DNA of 35,796 nt from Arcobacteraceae bacterium (GTDB taxonomy: Bacteria > Campylobacterota > Campylobacteria > Campylobacterales > Arcobacteraceae): the NCBI GenBank assembly GCA_028687375.1, contig JAQUAG010000022.1, positions 1 to 35,796 on the forward strand, written 5' to 3'. This document shows positions 8,326-16,783 of the stretch, one piece after another (position 1 is the stretch's first letter; every line of letters begins with the position of its first letter). The position numbers and the translations under genes were made by a program. Below the pieces are notes generated by a model. The model was given only the letters and a program-made list of their open reading frames with translations. It was not told the DNA's origin and made no database searches.

Positions 8326-9921
8326 ATGGAAAATTTACTACTCGCAATCTTTTTAACAATAGCAATAGCTACAGTGTTAAATATTATTTTAAAAAAATTT
8401 GGTATCTCCCATATCATAGGGTATATCATCACTGGAACTATCATCAGTTATCTTTTTGGATTTAACGGTCTTAATATCCACTCACTTGACTTAATCGGAG
8501 AGTTTGGAATAGTTTTTTTGATGTTTACAATTGGACTTGAGCTAAGTCTTTCTAAAATCAAAAAGATGAAAGAGATACTTTTAGCCAATGGAATGCTTCA
8601 AGTAATATTGAGTGTCGTGGTGATTTTTGTACTCTCTTTTTACATTTTTGGGCTTGATTTTAATAGCTCAATCATCATCTCTTTGGCATTTTCACTCTCA
8701 TCAACTGCCATAGTTTTGACATATTTAAAAGAATCAAAAGATATCCACACGCCATACGGACAAAAATCTATGGGGATACTTATATTTCAAGACTTAGCAG
8801 TTATCCCTATTTTGCTCCTTATCTCATTTTTAACAAATGAGACTTTATCTATCGCTGAAGTTTTAACAAAAACTATCCTTTCAGCTATTTTGGTTGTTGC
8901 ATTTATGTTTACTATAGGAGAAAAAATAGTAAATGGTATGTTGTCATTTTCAGCAAAAACTCACCTTGAAGAGTTGTTTTTAGGTTCAGTATTTTCGATA
9001 GTTTTAGGAGCTTCACTTTTAGCTCATCAAATGGGATTTACCTACTCTTTGGGTGCTTTTATAGCTGGGATGATAATAGCTGATACTAACTACAATGTAA
9101 AAGTTGAATCAGATATAAGTAGCTACAAAGACTTACTTCTTGGGGTATTTTTCTTTAGTGTTGGGACAAAAATAGATGCACTTTATTTTTTTACAAATAT
9201 CCATATTATCATCTCAATTTTTACTCTTGTTATGATTTTCAAAGCTATTGTGATTTATTTTATAATTAGACGAAAAGAAGATAAAAACACCTCTGCAAAA
9301 ACAGCACTTGCACTTGCGCAAATCGGAGAATTTTCATTTGCTATCTTTGCATTGGCTGGTTCACAACAACTTATAAGCCAAGAGATGGCTAGTTTTTTGA
9401 TACTTGTGAGTGTTATTTCGATGATACTTACACCATTTGTGATAAGTAATATTTATAAACTTTCATCTTATTTTGAAAAAGAGTTTTACGAATCGGATGT
9501 TATTACACCTATTGGATTAAAAAATCACATTATCGTTGTTGGATTTTCAACTTTAGGGAGAATCGTTGCAGGTGACTTAAAAACAAAAGATGTTCCGTTT
9601 GTTGTTATTTCAGATAACTTAAAACATGTACTTTTGGCTAGAAAACTTGGGATTATGGCTTACTTTGGACACTTAAATAAACTTCCCGTTTTAGAATCAC
9701 TCGAAGTTGATGAAGCAAAAGCAGTTATCATAACTGTTAGTAGCGAAGAGAATAAAAGGCTTATTAGCGAAGCTGTTTTAAAATTCTCAAAAGTGCCAAA
9801 TGTTATAGTAAAAATCGATACAATCGATGAGAGAAAATCTATGAGAGATTTAGAAGAAGTTGAGTTTATAGATGCAAACTATGAGATCTCAAATCTTCTT
9901 GTCAAAAAAGCGATTGGTTGA
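8326..9921 (+). CDS. CPA2-family monovalent cation:proton antiporter with RCK domain (Kef type)
   Basis: An inner-membrane transporter of 531 aa. About twelve hydrophobic segments fill residues 1-385 and include the CPA2-typical stretches GYIITGTIISYL, GIVFLMFTIGLEL and FQDLAVIPILLL. From about residue 400 a cytoplasmic Rossmann-type RCK/TrkA-N domain begins (HIIVVGFSTLGRIVAGDL), ending near residue 520 without a TrkA-C domain. Kef-like proteins exchange K+ or Na+ for protons and can be gated by nucleotides or glutathione; which ion is used here cannot be told. It is followed by a hairpin terminator overlapping its stop codon and faces the glycan operon convergently. Confidence 0.88.
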   Translation: MENLLLAIFLTIAIATVLNIILKKFGISHIIGYIITGTIISYLFGFNGLNIHSLDLIGEFGIVFLMFTIGLELSLSKIKKMKEILLANGMLQVILSVVVIFVLSFYIFGLDFNSSIIISLAFSLSSTAIVLTYLKESKDIHTPYGQKSMGILIFQDLAVIPILLLISFLTNETLSIAEVLTKTILSAILVVAFMFTIGEKIVNGMLSFSAKTHLEELFLGSVFSIVLGASLLAHQMGFTYSLGAFIAGMIIADTNYNVKVESDISSYKDLLLGVFFFSVGTKIDALYFFTNIHIIISIFTLVMIFKAIVIYFIIRRKEDKNTSAKTALALAQIGEFSFAIFALAGSQQLISQEMASFLILVSVISMILTPFVISNIYKLSSYFEKEFYESDVITPIGLKNHIIVVGFSTLGRIVAGDLKTKDVPFVVISDNLKHVLLARKLGIMAYFGHLNKLPVLESLEVDEAKAVIITVSSEENKRLISEAVLKFSKVPNVIVKIDTIDERKSMRDLEEVEFIDANYEISNLLVKKAIG

Positions 9922-9946
9922 AGCTATTTTCTTCAACTAATCGCTT
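9904..9946 (-). terminator. Strong intrinsic terminator of the 27-gene glycan operon (partly bidirectional)
   Basis: Positions 9908-9923 pair with 9931-9946 in a 16-bp stem (one G-U wobble, seven-base loop). Read on the minus strand the hairpin runs straight into six T residues (9909-9904), a textbook rho-independent terminator for the operon ending at 9953. On the plus strand the stem includes the antiporter stop codon (9919-9921) and is followed by a much weaker T-run, so it may also stop plus-strand transcripts. Confidence 0.85.
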
Positions 9947-9952
9947 CCAAAT

Positions 9953-10195
9953 TTAGCGAAAAAAATAAGGTAAAAAGAAAACCATAACACTTACCATAGC
10001 GGTAATCACACCATAATAAAATTTTCCCAATCCAGTTTTGTCTGGATTCTTTCTCATATCGTCATAAGTTTTATTATCTTTGTATGCCAATATTAATGCT
10101 TGTAGACTCTTAAAAATTAAAAATAAAATCACTAATCCTGTCACAATTGTCATACTTTGAGCACTATATTGTATAGCTTCTAAAATCTCGTTCAT
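9953..10195 (-). CDS. Small two-span membrane protein of unknown function
   Basis: An 80-aa protein I do not recognise. Hydrophobic segments near residues 17-37 and 60-79 flank a short charged loop (YKDNKTYDDMRKNPDKTG), giving a hairpin-like inner-membrane topology. It is the last gene of the glycan operon, 4 bp after the NDH-2-like gene with a normal ribosome site, and is followed by a strong terminator. The tight spacing suggests it is a real gene co-expressed with the flavoprotein; it might serve as a membrane partner for it, but this is a guess from position only. Confidence 0.65.
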   Translation of the reverse strand: MNEILEAIQYSAQSMTIVTGLVILFLIFKSLQALILAYKDNKTYDDMRKNPDKTGLGKFYYGVITAMVSVMVFFLPYFFR

Positions 10196-10199
10196 TTTC

Positions 10200-11381
10200 T
10201 TATCTCCTTGTTCTAAAACTATTATTGAGTCGTAATTTTAAGCCATAATGATATGACTTTGTGATGATTTTTTTCAGCAAATATGCCATATAACCTTTGA
10301 GCTTAAGAGTATCAAACATCGTTCCTACGGCGTATTCTCCACCAAGAGCCACAAACATTCCATCCATTTTTCCATCGTATTTTATAAGTGGTTGATTATC
10401 AAGTTTTCTTAAAATATTTTTTGCTGCTACACTTGCACACTGTTCTGCTATTTGAGAAGTTGGAGGGAGTATATCTCCTTTTAGATTTCGTATCTCTGCA
10501 CAATCTCCAATCGCGTAAATATCTTCAAATCCTTCAACTCTTAAATAACTATCAACTATAAATTGATTTAATCTATTTTTCTTAACATCGAAAATATCAT
10601 TGATACCAATAGCTCGGATTCCACCTGTAAAAATCATAAAATCAAACTCTAAATTTTCCCCAGTTTTAAGATGAACTGTATTTTGTGAAACACTATCTAT
10701 AAAAGAGTTTGTCATCACTTTTACACCAAGGTCATCAAGTCTAATCAGTGTATTTTTGACAATATAACTATCCATTCCATTTAAAATCGAATCATAAGCC
10801 TCAATAAGATAGATATGAATATTTCCCTTTTTTATCCCAATACTATTGATAAATTTTTGTGATATATACGCCATCTCAGCAGCTATTTCAACTCCACTAA
10901 GCCCTGCTCCACCTATGATAATATTAAACTCTTTATGGTCACTATTTTTAACTTTTTTATAAATTATCTCTTCAAATTGCGTCTTAAACTGATATGCACG
11001 ACTAAGCACTTTCACCCCATGAGAAAACTCTTTAAGCCCTTCTATAAAAGCTGGGAAATTTGTTTTTGCTCCAGTTGCTATTATCAATTCATCATAAAGG
11101 ATAGTTTGCCCTTTTGTTTGGATAGTTTTATTATTTGTATCAATTCCTATACACTCATCTTGTATAAAATGAATATCCCTAGAAAAACCTTCACACCAAC
11201 TTTTAATATCAACTGTAATATCACAAATATCAAAATTACCAGCAATATATCCATAAGCCTCCGTTTGAAGATAATGATAAGGATTTTTATCAATAAGTGT
11301 TATCTCTACATTTTTTCTTTTTACTAACTTTTCAACAGCTCGCAGGCCTCCATAACCAGCACCAACAATTACAACTTTCAA
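10200..11381 (-). CDS. NDH-2-like FAD/NAD(P)-dependent oxidoreductase
   Basis: A 393-aa two-dinucleotide-binding-domain flavoprotein. The FAD Rossmann motif GAGYGG is at residues 7-12, the NAD(P)-binding motif GGAGLSGVEIAAE sits mid-protein, and the C-terminal FAD contact YAIGDCAE is clear. The overall pattern fits type II NADH:quinone dehydrogenase; a basic, hydrophobic tail (GYMAYLLKKIITKSYHYG) could bind the membrane peripherally. It overlaps the waaF stop by 4 bp, so it is transcribed with the LPS core genes, an unusual place for a respiratory enzyme. It lacks a plant-type [2Fe-2S] ferredoxin domain, so it is not the DdhD/RfbI reductase expected for the dideoxyhexose pathway. Confidence 0.85.
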   Translation of the reverse strand: MKVVIVGAGYGGLRAVEKLVKRKNVEITLIDKNPYHYLQTEAYGYIAGNFDICDITVDIKSWCEGFSRDIHFIQDECIGIDTNNKTIQTKGQTILYDELIIATGAKTNFPAFIEGLKEFSHGVKVLSRAYQFKTQFEEIIYKKVKNSDHKEFNIIIGGAGLSGVEIAAEMAYISQKFINSIGIKKGNIHIYLIEAYDSILNGMDSYIVKNTLIRLDDLGVKVMTNSFIDSVSQNTVHLKTGENLEFDFMIFTGGIRAIGINDIFDVKKNRLNQFIVDSYLRVEGFEDIYAIGDCAEIRNLKGDILPPTSQIAEQCASVAAKNILRKLDNQPLIKYDGKMDGMFVALGGEYAVGTMFDTLKLKGYMAYLLKKIITKSYHYGLKLRLNNSFRTRR

Positions 11382-12334
11382 TCCATTTCCTTTATTTTAT
11401 TTAATACATCTTTTGCTTTTATCTCTTTCATACATTGATGATAAACATTTCCTTTTAAGGGACACTCTCTTTTCATACAAGGCATACAAGAAAAATCTTT
11501 TTTAACAATCACACTTTTTTCATTTTTCCATTGGGATGTTTCAGTAAACTTTGTTGGTCCAAAGATACAAATTGTAGGTATTCCAAAAGCAGCTGCAAGA
11601 TGCATTGGTCCGCTATCATTTGTAATAAACAAATCAAGATTGGCAATTTTTTCAATAAGTTCTTCAACAGATGTTTTACCAGCTAAATTTTGATAATTTG
11701 TGATATTACTTCCTAAAAGTTCATCCTCAATATCTTTTGCCATATCAACTTCACCATTGCCCCCAAAAATCACCGTATCATACCCTTTTGAAAGCTCAAT
11801 AATCACTTCTGCAAACTCTTTTGGATACCATCTTTTAGCACTTCCATAAGTTGCCCCAGGATTGATTCCAAGGAGTAGTTTACTATTTTCTTTTTTTTCA
11901 AATCCATAAATTTTTAGCTTTTGTGGAGTTGTTTCGAGATTTAAACTTCTATTTATAAAATCGTTATACCGTATCACTAAATGGATCTCATCGTGCGTCA
12001 ATCTTTTATATCTATATTTTTCACTTGCATCTACAAACCATAATAAAAAGGTAGAGGTAAAATTTCTTCTAAAACTAAAAGCGATATCAACATCACCTAC
12101 ACTTTTAGCTATTTTATAAAGATTCGTATACCGATTTCCACTTTTTTTAGAGTCATCAATTATCAATCTTTTTACATTTGGATGATAAGTAAAAATTTTT
12201 GTACTTACAAATGAACCTAATATCGTAAGCTCACAATTTGGATAAATCGAGACAATATTTTCAATTGCAGGTGTTGCCATAACAGCATCTCCAAGCCAAG
12301 TTGGTATCTCTATAAATATTCTTTTATTTTCCAT
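11378..12334 (-). CDS. waaF: ADP-heptose:LPS heptosyltransferase II (GT9)
   Basis: A GT-B glycosyltransferase that adds the second heptose to the LPS inner core on the cytoplasmic face of the inner membrane. The N-terminal IPTWLGDAVMATPAIENI is typical of WaaF, as are the C-terminal donor-site motif TNDSGPMHLAAAFGIPTICIFGPT (shown here as neighbouring pieces TNDSGPMHLAAAFG and IPTICIFGPT) and the cysteine-rich segment CMPCMKRECPLKG. The length of 318 aa is slightly short of the usual 340-350. It overlaps the upstream glycoside-hydrolase-like gene by 11 bp and the NDH-2-like gene by 4 bp. No waaC, hldE or gmhA lies in the window. Confidence 0.88.
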   Translation of the reverse strand: MENKRIFIEIPTWLGDAVMATPAIENIVSIYPNCELTILGSFVSTKIFTYHPNVKRLIIDDSKKSGNRYTNLYKIAKSVGDVDIAFSFRRNFTSTFLLWFVDASEKYRYKRLTHDEIHLVIRYNDFINRSLNLETTPQKLKIYGFEKKENSKLLLGINPGATYGSAKRWYPKEFAEVIIELSKGYDTVIFGGNGEVDMAKDIEDELLGSNITNYQNLAGKTSVEELIEKIANLDLFITNDSGPMHLAAAFGIPTICIFGPTKFTETSQWKNEKSVIVKKDFSCMPCMKRECPLKGNVYHQCMKEIKAKDVLNKIKEMD

Positions 12335-13412
12335 TTTGACTTTCTTCTACCATTTTCTTAAATTCATAAAATGCTTTTGTTTTTCGTATTTTCCCATCTC
12401 TATTATCAACCAGTCCATAACCAGCAGAAATTAGCTGATGCCAAAATACTTTTTGTACCTTTTGTGAATGTGCTACAATACTAAAATATTCTAGCATATA
12501 CGTAGCATAGTCATCTTCACTCACACACTCTTTCTCACTTGTAGGAGCATATGGAGCAGTTCCTTTAAGTGGCCAGTTTGTTTCAGTAATATATATTTTA
12601 TCCTCACATTTTGATGAACTTTTTACAATCGTATCCAAAAACTCTACTTTATTTTGCAGGTCAAAAAGCCCATACTGAGTATTTTTTGGACTACCACGAC
12701 GGTCAACATATAATAAACTAGCAACTTTATCAAAATGAATTTTAAACCCATTAAACAATGTTCGAATCGTAAAGTGATACTCAAAATCTATCACGGAAGT
12801 TCCTATAAGTTTGAGTGTTGGAAAGTTTTCATCTCTCACTTGTTGGATAATTTCAAAGAAACTCAAGTACTCTTCAATCGTCACAAATCCCCATTTAATA
12901 CGGTTTATTGCATTTCCTATCATAAACTCATTTGTGATTGAACTAAACTTTTCAAAAACTATTTTTATATCTTTTTGTAAAAGTTCTTTATCTTCAATAT
13001 GTGCCCTACTTTGGATAATCGTGAGCATTATCTCTTTATCATCTCCCTTGTGCTTGTCACTCTCTTTGAGAAATGATTTTACAAACTCTAGATATTTATC
13101 AATATGTTCCATATCAGATAAAAAGAATCGTATCTGCAAAGATTTTACACCAAGTTCTTCTATAAGTCCAACTTGCTCCATACCCTTATCAAGATTGACA
13201 CAAATTCCATAAAAAGAGATATTTTGAGAAGTAGGAGATTGTATTTTTGATTTCAATAAAAACTTTATAAATAGATAAGGAAACCAAATAAAATTTGTCA
13301 AAAGTAATTTAAAAAAATCAAATATTCTCCCCCTCCGTAAAGCTTTTTTATCTGTTTTTTTTAAAACTTCAGGTTGATCTGAGGGATGCCACGCATAGTT
13401 TGAAAATATCAT
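12324..13412 (-). CDS. Glycoside-hydrolase-like (clan GH-A-type) protein of LPS core cluster
   Basis: A 362-aa protein with no firm family assignment. From residue 65 it reads like a TIM barrel: regular strand/helix alternation, a strand-4-like segment FMIGNAINRIKWG (164-174) and a strand-7-like ITETNWPLKG with Glu277 in the place of a retaining-hydrolase nucleophile, then KVFWHQL. The position where clan GH-A enzymes carry the acid/base Glu (Asn-Glu) shows Asn167-Ala168, so the acid/base may be absent. A hydrophobic, basic N-terminal stretch (29-55) suggests membrane association rather than a cleaved signal. It shares 4 bp with the GT9 gene upstream and 11 bp with waaF, hence a role in LPS core assembly or trimming is inferred. 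Confidence 0.6.
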   Translation of the reverse strand: MIFSNYAWHPSDQPEVLKKTDKKALRRGRIFDFFKLLLTNFIWFPYLFIKFLLKSKIQSPTSQNISFYGICVNLDKGMEQVGLIEELGVKSLQIRFFLSDMEHIDKYLEFVKSFLKESDKHKGDDKEIMLTIIQSRAHIEDKELLQKDIKIVFEKFSSITNEFMIGNAINRIKWGFVTIEEYLSFFEIIQQVRDENFPTLKLIGTSVIDFEYHFTIRTLFNGFKIHFDKVASLLYVDRRGSPKNTQYGLFDLQNKVEFLDTIVKSSSKCEDKIYITETNWPLKGTAPYAPTSEKECVSEDDYATYMLEYFSIVAHSQKVQKVFWHQLISAGYGLVDNRDGKIRKTKAFYEFKKMVEESQNGK

Positions 13413-14281
13413 AAAAACTCTACAACTTTTTTTAATACATCATCTACTTTTATACTATTAATTGATTGATATTTATCTCCAACAAGAAAAACTTTTTGAT
13501 TGTTAGAATTAAACCATTCTTTTAAAGTACCCTCAACCCTTCCATTTTCATTACTAAATAAAATAATTGTTTTTACATCACTAATTTGTGCAAAATGAGA
13601 TGGTCCACAATCATTAGCAATAACAATACTAGAACTTTGAACTATCTCTTGAACATCTACAATATTTTTATCATAATAAATCTCAAAGCTTTTATCAATC
13701 TGATCTTGAAATTGACTTTCTTTCTTTCCTAAAAGAAAGCAAACTTTATAATGATAATTCGTTGTTAAAATATTAGCCAATTCTAGATAATTATTTATAC
13801 CCCAAATTTTGTTATCACCTCCTGCACCAGGAATTATTAAAATTCGTTTTTGTTTAGGTATTGATTCGAGTTCAAGCCTTTTCCCTAATAAATTCAAATA
13901 ATTTTGTGCTCTGTAAACTTGTGTATCATATAACTCAACTTTTGTAAATAATAAACTTGATATTAAGCTTTTAAAACCTATTTTTTCACAAAAATTTGTA
14001 AATGCTATCATCGCATTTATAAACAACGAACTTTTTCTTAAATTAACTGTTAAACTTGCTTTACATCGTATGTACACTAACATTGTACTAAACTTACTTT
14101 TTTCGATTTTAATCTCATCAATGAGGTTTAGATCTAGTAATATACTAGATATTTCATTTGGTGAAAAAATTATTAATTTACTATTAGGATATAACTTTTT
14201 CAACTCTTTCAAAAGGGGAATATGTACTATTTGAGCTCCCAAAAAGTCTCGATTTTGCATAAAAACAACTATATTCTTCAT
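13409..14281 (-). CDS. GT9-family (heptosyltransferase-like) glycosyltransferase
   Basis: A 290-aa GT-B protein. The N-terminal FLGAQIVHIPLLKELKKLYP matches the GT9 acceptor domain opening, and the C-terminal IVIANDCGPSHFAQ is the GT9 donor-binding signature (usually SGPMH). A strand GAGGDNKIWG marks the start of the second Rossmann domain. It probably transfers heptose or another sugar from a nucleotide donor to the LPS core; the acceptor cannot be deduced. It starts in a 4-bp ATGA overlap with the GT4 gene upstream and ends in the same way with the hydrolase-like gene. It is shorter and more divergent than the WaaF-like protein nearby. Confidence 0.78.
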   Translation of the reverse strand: MKNIVVFMQNRDFLGAQIVHIPLLKELKKLYPNSKLIIFSPNEISSILLDLNLIDEIKIEKSKFSTMLVYIRCKASLTVNLRKSSLFINAMIAFTNFCEKIGFKSLISSLLFTKVELYDTQVYRAQNYLNLLGKRLELESIPKQKRILIIPGAGGDNKIWGINNYLELANILTTNYHYKVCFLLGKKESQFQDQIDKSFEIYYDKNIVDVQEIVQSSSIVIANDCGPSHFAQISDVKTIILFSNENGRVEGTLKEWFNSNNQKVFLVGDKYQSINSIKVDDVLKKVVEFL

Positions 14282-15321
14282 TTTAATTCCCCATAAATTT
14301 TCTCATATCTTTCACACATCATCTCTATAGAAAAATTCTCGATTGTTTTATAAGCTTCATTTGCCAATTTTTCCCTCAAAGTTTGATTAAGATATATTTT
14401 TTCTATAGCTTCAAAGATTGCTTGAGCATTTTTAACTTCTACTAAAAGACCATTTTTATTATCTTTAATAATATCTGGTATTCCCCCAATATCTGAAGCC
14501 ACTATAGGCACTTTTGATTGCATAATATCAAGTAAAATAGAGCCCAATCCTTCATTAAGAGATGGAAATGCAAATCCATCCATACATGCTATATAGTCAC
14601 CAACATTATCAACAAATCCTTCAAAAGTTATATTTGATAAATTTGCTGATTGATTACGATAATTTTCTTCATCTTTACCACGACCTAGAAAAATAAAGTG
14701 AATCTTTGGATATTTTTTTTCTATCATCTTTGCAGCTTCTATTAAATAATACTGCCCTTTGTGAGTATTATCAAGCTCTCCAATATTTCCTATAACAAAT
14801 TTACCTTCAAATCTTTTTTTGAGCATTTTTACATTTTCTTCATCTATTTGAAGTTTTGTATATGCACTTGGTATGATTTTTATTTTTATTTTTGGACTAA
14901 TTTTCAAAGTTTCATATTCTATTGCTTTTGAAAGGACAACAACACAAAATGCATTTTCATACATCTTCTTATTAAAAAAATTATTTTTGATAGAATTATC
15001 AACTCGTCTTGTGATAATATAGGGAATACGATAAATCATATTTACAAAATAAGCTAATTGTGCCGCTTTTGTCTCATGTGCATGTACTATTGACGCTCCA
15101 TTGAAAACATTTAAGTGGAAAAGATATGGTTTACCTATCGCTATTATTTCAAGATTTGAAAGTTGTAGTTTTTCTAGCCTAGATGCCAAATCTGAGTTTT
15201 GTCTCACAATCAGCTTTTGATGATAGTCTTTTTTTGATAACTCTTCGATAAGCAACATTGTCTGTCGCTCACCACCTCTGAAGCCTTTTGCTAGATTTAT
15301 ATGCACTATATTTTTTTGCAA
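14278..15321 (-). CDS. GT4-family glycosyltransferase
   Basis: A 347-aa GT-B retaining glycosyltransferase. The N-terminal domain has HINLAKGFRGGERQTMLL, including the GGxE-type motif near the acceptor site; the C-terminal Glycos_transf_1 domain shows IGNIGELDNTHKGQYYLIEA and the E-x7-E donor motif within PSLNEGLGSILLDIMQSK, followed by VPIVASDIGGIPDII. Such enzymes add hexoses or heptoses to LPS core on the cytoplasmic side. It shares 16 bp with the GT2 gene upstream and 4 bp with the GT9 gene downstream, consistent with translational coupling in one core-assembly group. Donor and acceptor are unknown. Confidence 0.85.
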   Translation of the reverse strand: MQKNIVHINLAKGFRGGERQTMLLIEELSKKDYHQKLIVRQNSDLASRLEKLQLSNLEIIAIGKPYLFHLNVFNGASIVHAHETKAAQLAYFVNMIYRIPYIITRRVDNSIKNNFFNKKMYENAFCVVVLSKAIEYETLKISPKIKIKIIPSAYTKLQIDEENVKMLKKRFEGKFVIGNIGELDNTHKGQYYLIEAAKMIEKKYPKIHFIFLGRGKDEENYRNQSANLSNITFEGFVDNVGDYIACMDGFAFPSLNEGLGSILLDIMQSKVPIVASDIGGIPDIIKDNKNGLLVEVKNAQAIFEAIEKIYLNQTLREKLANEAYKTIENFSIEMMCERYEKIYGELK

Positions 15322-16055
15322 TTTATATACCTTTTTGTATATCTAAAAAATTTACCATTAAAATTTGACATAGCGATCACAAATCCTCTCCAACCATCTA
15401 AAAATCCAAGCTGTAAGAAATAAGTCTTCAAAAATGCCCATTTAGCTTTTGCCAAAACAACTAAAAAGTAACAAGTTTTTTTATCTTTTGAAGCTAAATC
15501 AGAATATTTGATTATCTTAATCAAAAACTGATTTATATCATCGACAGCATTATGCTTAAAGCTATTGTTTAAGGTTGTTTTTTGTGTATTTTTTGTTATT
15601 TCTATGAATTCGTGTACCATATTTTGATTGAATTGGTGACTATTTTTATTATAAAGTCTTACTAAATAATCTTTTCCCCAACCACTATATTTCACCTCTT
15701 TCCCCAAGAAATAGTTATCTCTTTTGATAACAAAAACCTCTTTTGTATTTTCTAGATTTATCTCTTTTAGTTCTAGAAGCAATTGTGGTAAGATTACTTC
15801 ATCACTATCAAGTGATAATATCCAATCATTTGAAGCATAAGATGATGCTTGATTCTTTGTAGGTCCAAAACCCGAAAAATCACCATCTACTATTTTCACA
15901 TTTAAATACTCTCTAGCTATTGTTTCAGTATTGTCTGTTGAATTATTTATATATAAAACAACTTCATTAAAGTCTACTAAACTATCCAAAGTTTCTTTTA
16001 TAGTTTTTTGTGCATCTTTTGCAATAATAACTGGCGTAATATTTTTAATCAACAA
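15306..16055 (-). CDS. GT2-family glycosyltransferase (WaaE/LgtF-like)
   Basis: A 249-aa single-domain GT-A enzyme. Motifs in order: IIAKDAQKTIKETLDSL, LYINNSTDNT, FGPTKNQASSYASNDWIL and the metal/nucleotide-binding LSLDSDEVI; a basic segment YSGWGKDYLVRLYNKN follows. This pattern is that of the WaaE/KdtX and LgtF group, which put glucose on the first heptose of the inner core. The C-terminal portion is enriched in aromatic and basic residues and may touch the membrane. Its start overlaps the WaaP-like gene by 11 bp and its end overlaps the GT4 gene by 16 bp. The exact sugar is inferred from family resemblance only. Confidence 0.82.
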   Translation of the reverse strand: MLIKNITPVIIAKDAQKTIKETLDSLVDFNEVVLYINNSTDNTETIAREYLNVKIVDGDFSGFGPTKNQASSYASNDWILSLDSDEVILPQLLLELKEINLENTKEVFVIKRDNYFLGKEVKYSGWGKDYLVRLYNKNSHQFNQNMVHEFIEITKNTQKTTLNNSFKHNAVDDINQFLIKIIKYSDLASKDKKTCYFLVVLAKAKWAFLKTYFLQLGFLDGWRGFVIAMSNFNGKFFRYTKRYINCKKI

Positions 16056-16779
16056 CTTTTTTCCCTTTCAACCTTTTTTTAAAATTTTTAAAATTTTTAT
16101 GTTTTTGAGAATATTTCAAAGCTCTTGAAATACAATCTATCTCTTCTTCTTTTACAAGTTTTGCATATTCTTTTATGATAATTTTCAAATCTTCATCTTT
16201 TGCCCAAAGTTTTGCAAAATTTTCAAGGCATTCATCTAAACTAAGCTCTTTAAAAGTCATCCGATTAATATCTACTATTTTAAAAATATACTTATTCTCT
16301 TCTTTTTTAATAAGTATATTTCCAGGACTATAATCTTGATGATAGATACCATTTTGATGTAAATCATAAGTAAACTTTGCAAACTGTTTAAATACTAGAT
16401 TTTTATCTTCAAAATTAATATCTAATAAAGGCTCTCGTATAGTAAAATCATATTTAAAATGTTCGCTTATAAAATAACTATCTTCAACCAAACCAAACTT
16501 AGTAAACTCCACATATCCTATTGGTTTAGGTACAAAATTAATAATCTTTATACTATTTTCGTATGATTTTTTAGCTTTACTATCTTTAAAGAAAGCGTAA
16601 ACAACTTTATTTATAAGATGTGGCACTTTGAATGATTTAATTACCAAGTCTTGAGAATTATAGTTGATAATTTTAATCTCATTTCTTGCCTTGTGAATAG
16701 AATTAGTAGCATCAAAAAAATAGATACGAATCTGCTGTAAAAATTCAAGAAATAAATTATTTTGAGTTACTATTTTCAT
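16045..16779 (-). CDS. WaaP/InaA-like lipopolysaccharide core kinase
   Basis: A 244-aa protein-kinase-fold enzyme. The catalytic loop reads HQDYSPGNIL, with His147, Asp149 and Asn154; the metal-binding segment follows as IVDINR with Asp170. An N-lobe Lys within LVIKSFKVPH (residue 48) is the likely ATP-binding lysine. Members phosphorylate heptose or Kdo of the LPS inner core, a change that stabilises the outer membrane. The position among core glycosyltransferases supports an LPS substrate rather than a protein one. It begins 4 bp after the GT52-like gene and overlaps the GT2 gene by 11 bp. The precise target residue (Hep or Kdo) is unknown. Confidence 0.75.
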   Translation of the reverse strand: MKIVTQNNLFLEFLQQIRIYFFDATNSIHKARNEIKIINYNSQDLVIKSFKVPHLINKVVYAFFKDSKAKKSYENSIKIINFVPKPIGYVEFTKFGLVEDSYFISEHFKYDFTIREPLLDINFEDKNLVFKQFAKFTYDLHQNGIYHQDYSPGNILIKKEENKYIFKIVDINRMTFKELSLDECLENFAKLWAKDEDLKIIIKEYAKLVKEEEIDCISRALKYSQKHKNFKNFKKRLKGKKVVD

Positions 16780-16783
16780 TGTT

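Noticed and set aside
10200-11381. The flavoprotein as the missing DdhD/RfbI reductase
   Set aside because: It has the NDH-2 two-Rossmann architecture and lacks the cysteine cluster of a plant-type ferredoxin domain.
12735-13212. Overlapping plus-strand open frames opposite the hydrolase-like gene
   Set aside because: They are Ser/Ile-rich antisense shadows without ribosome sites; the minus-strand gene is better supported by its overlaps with both neighbours.
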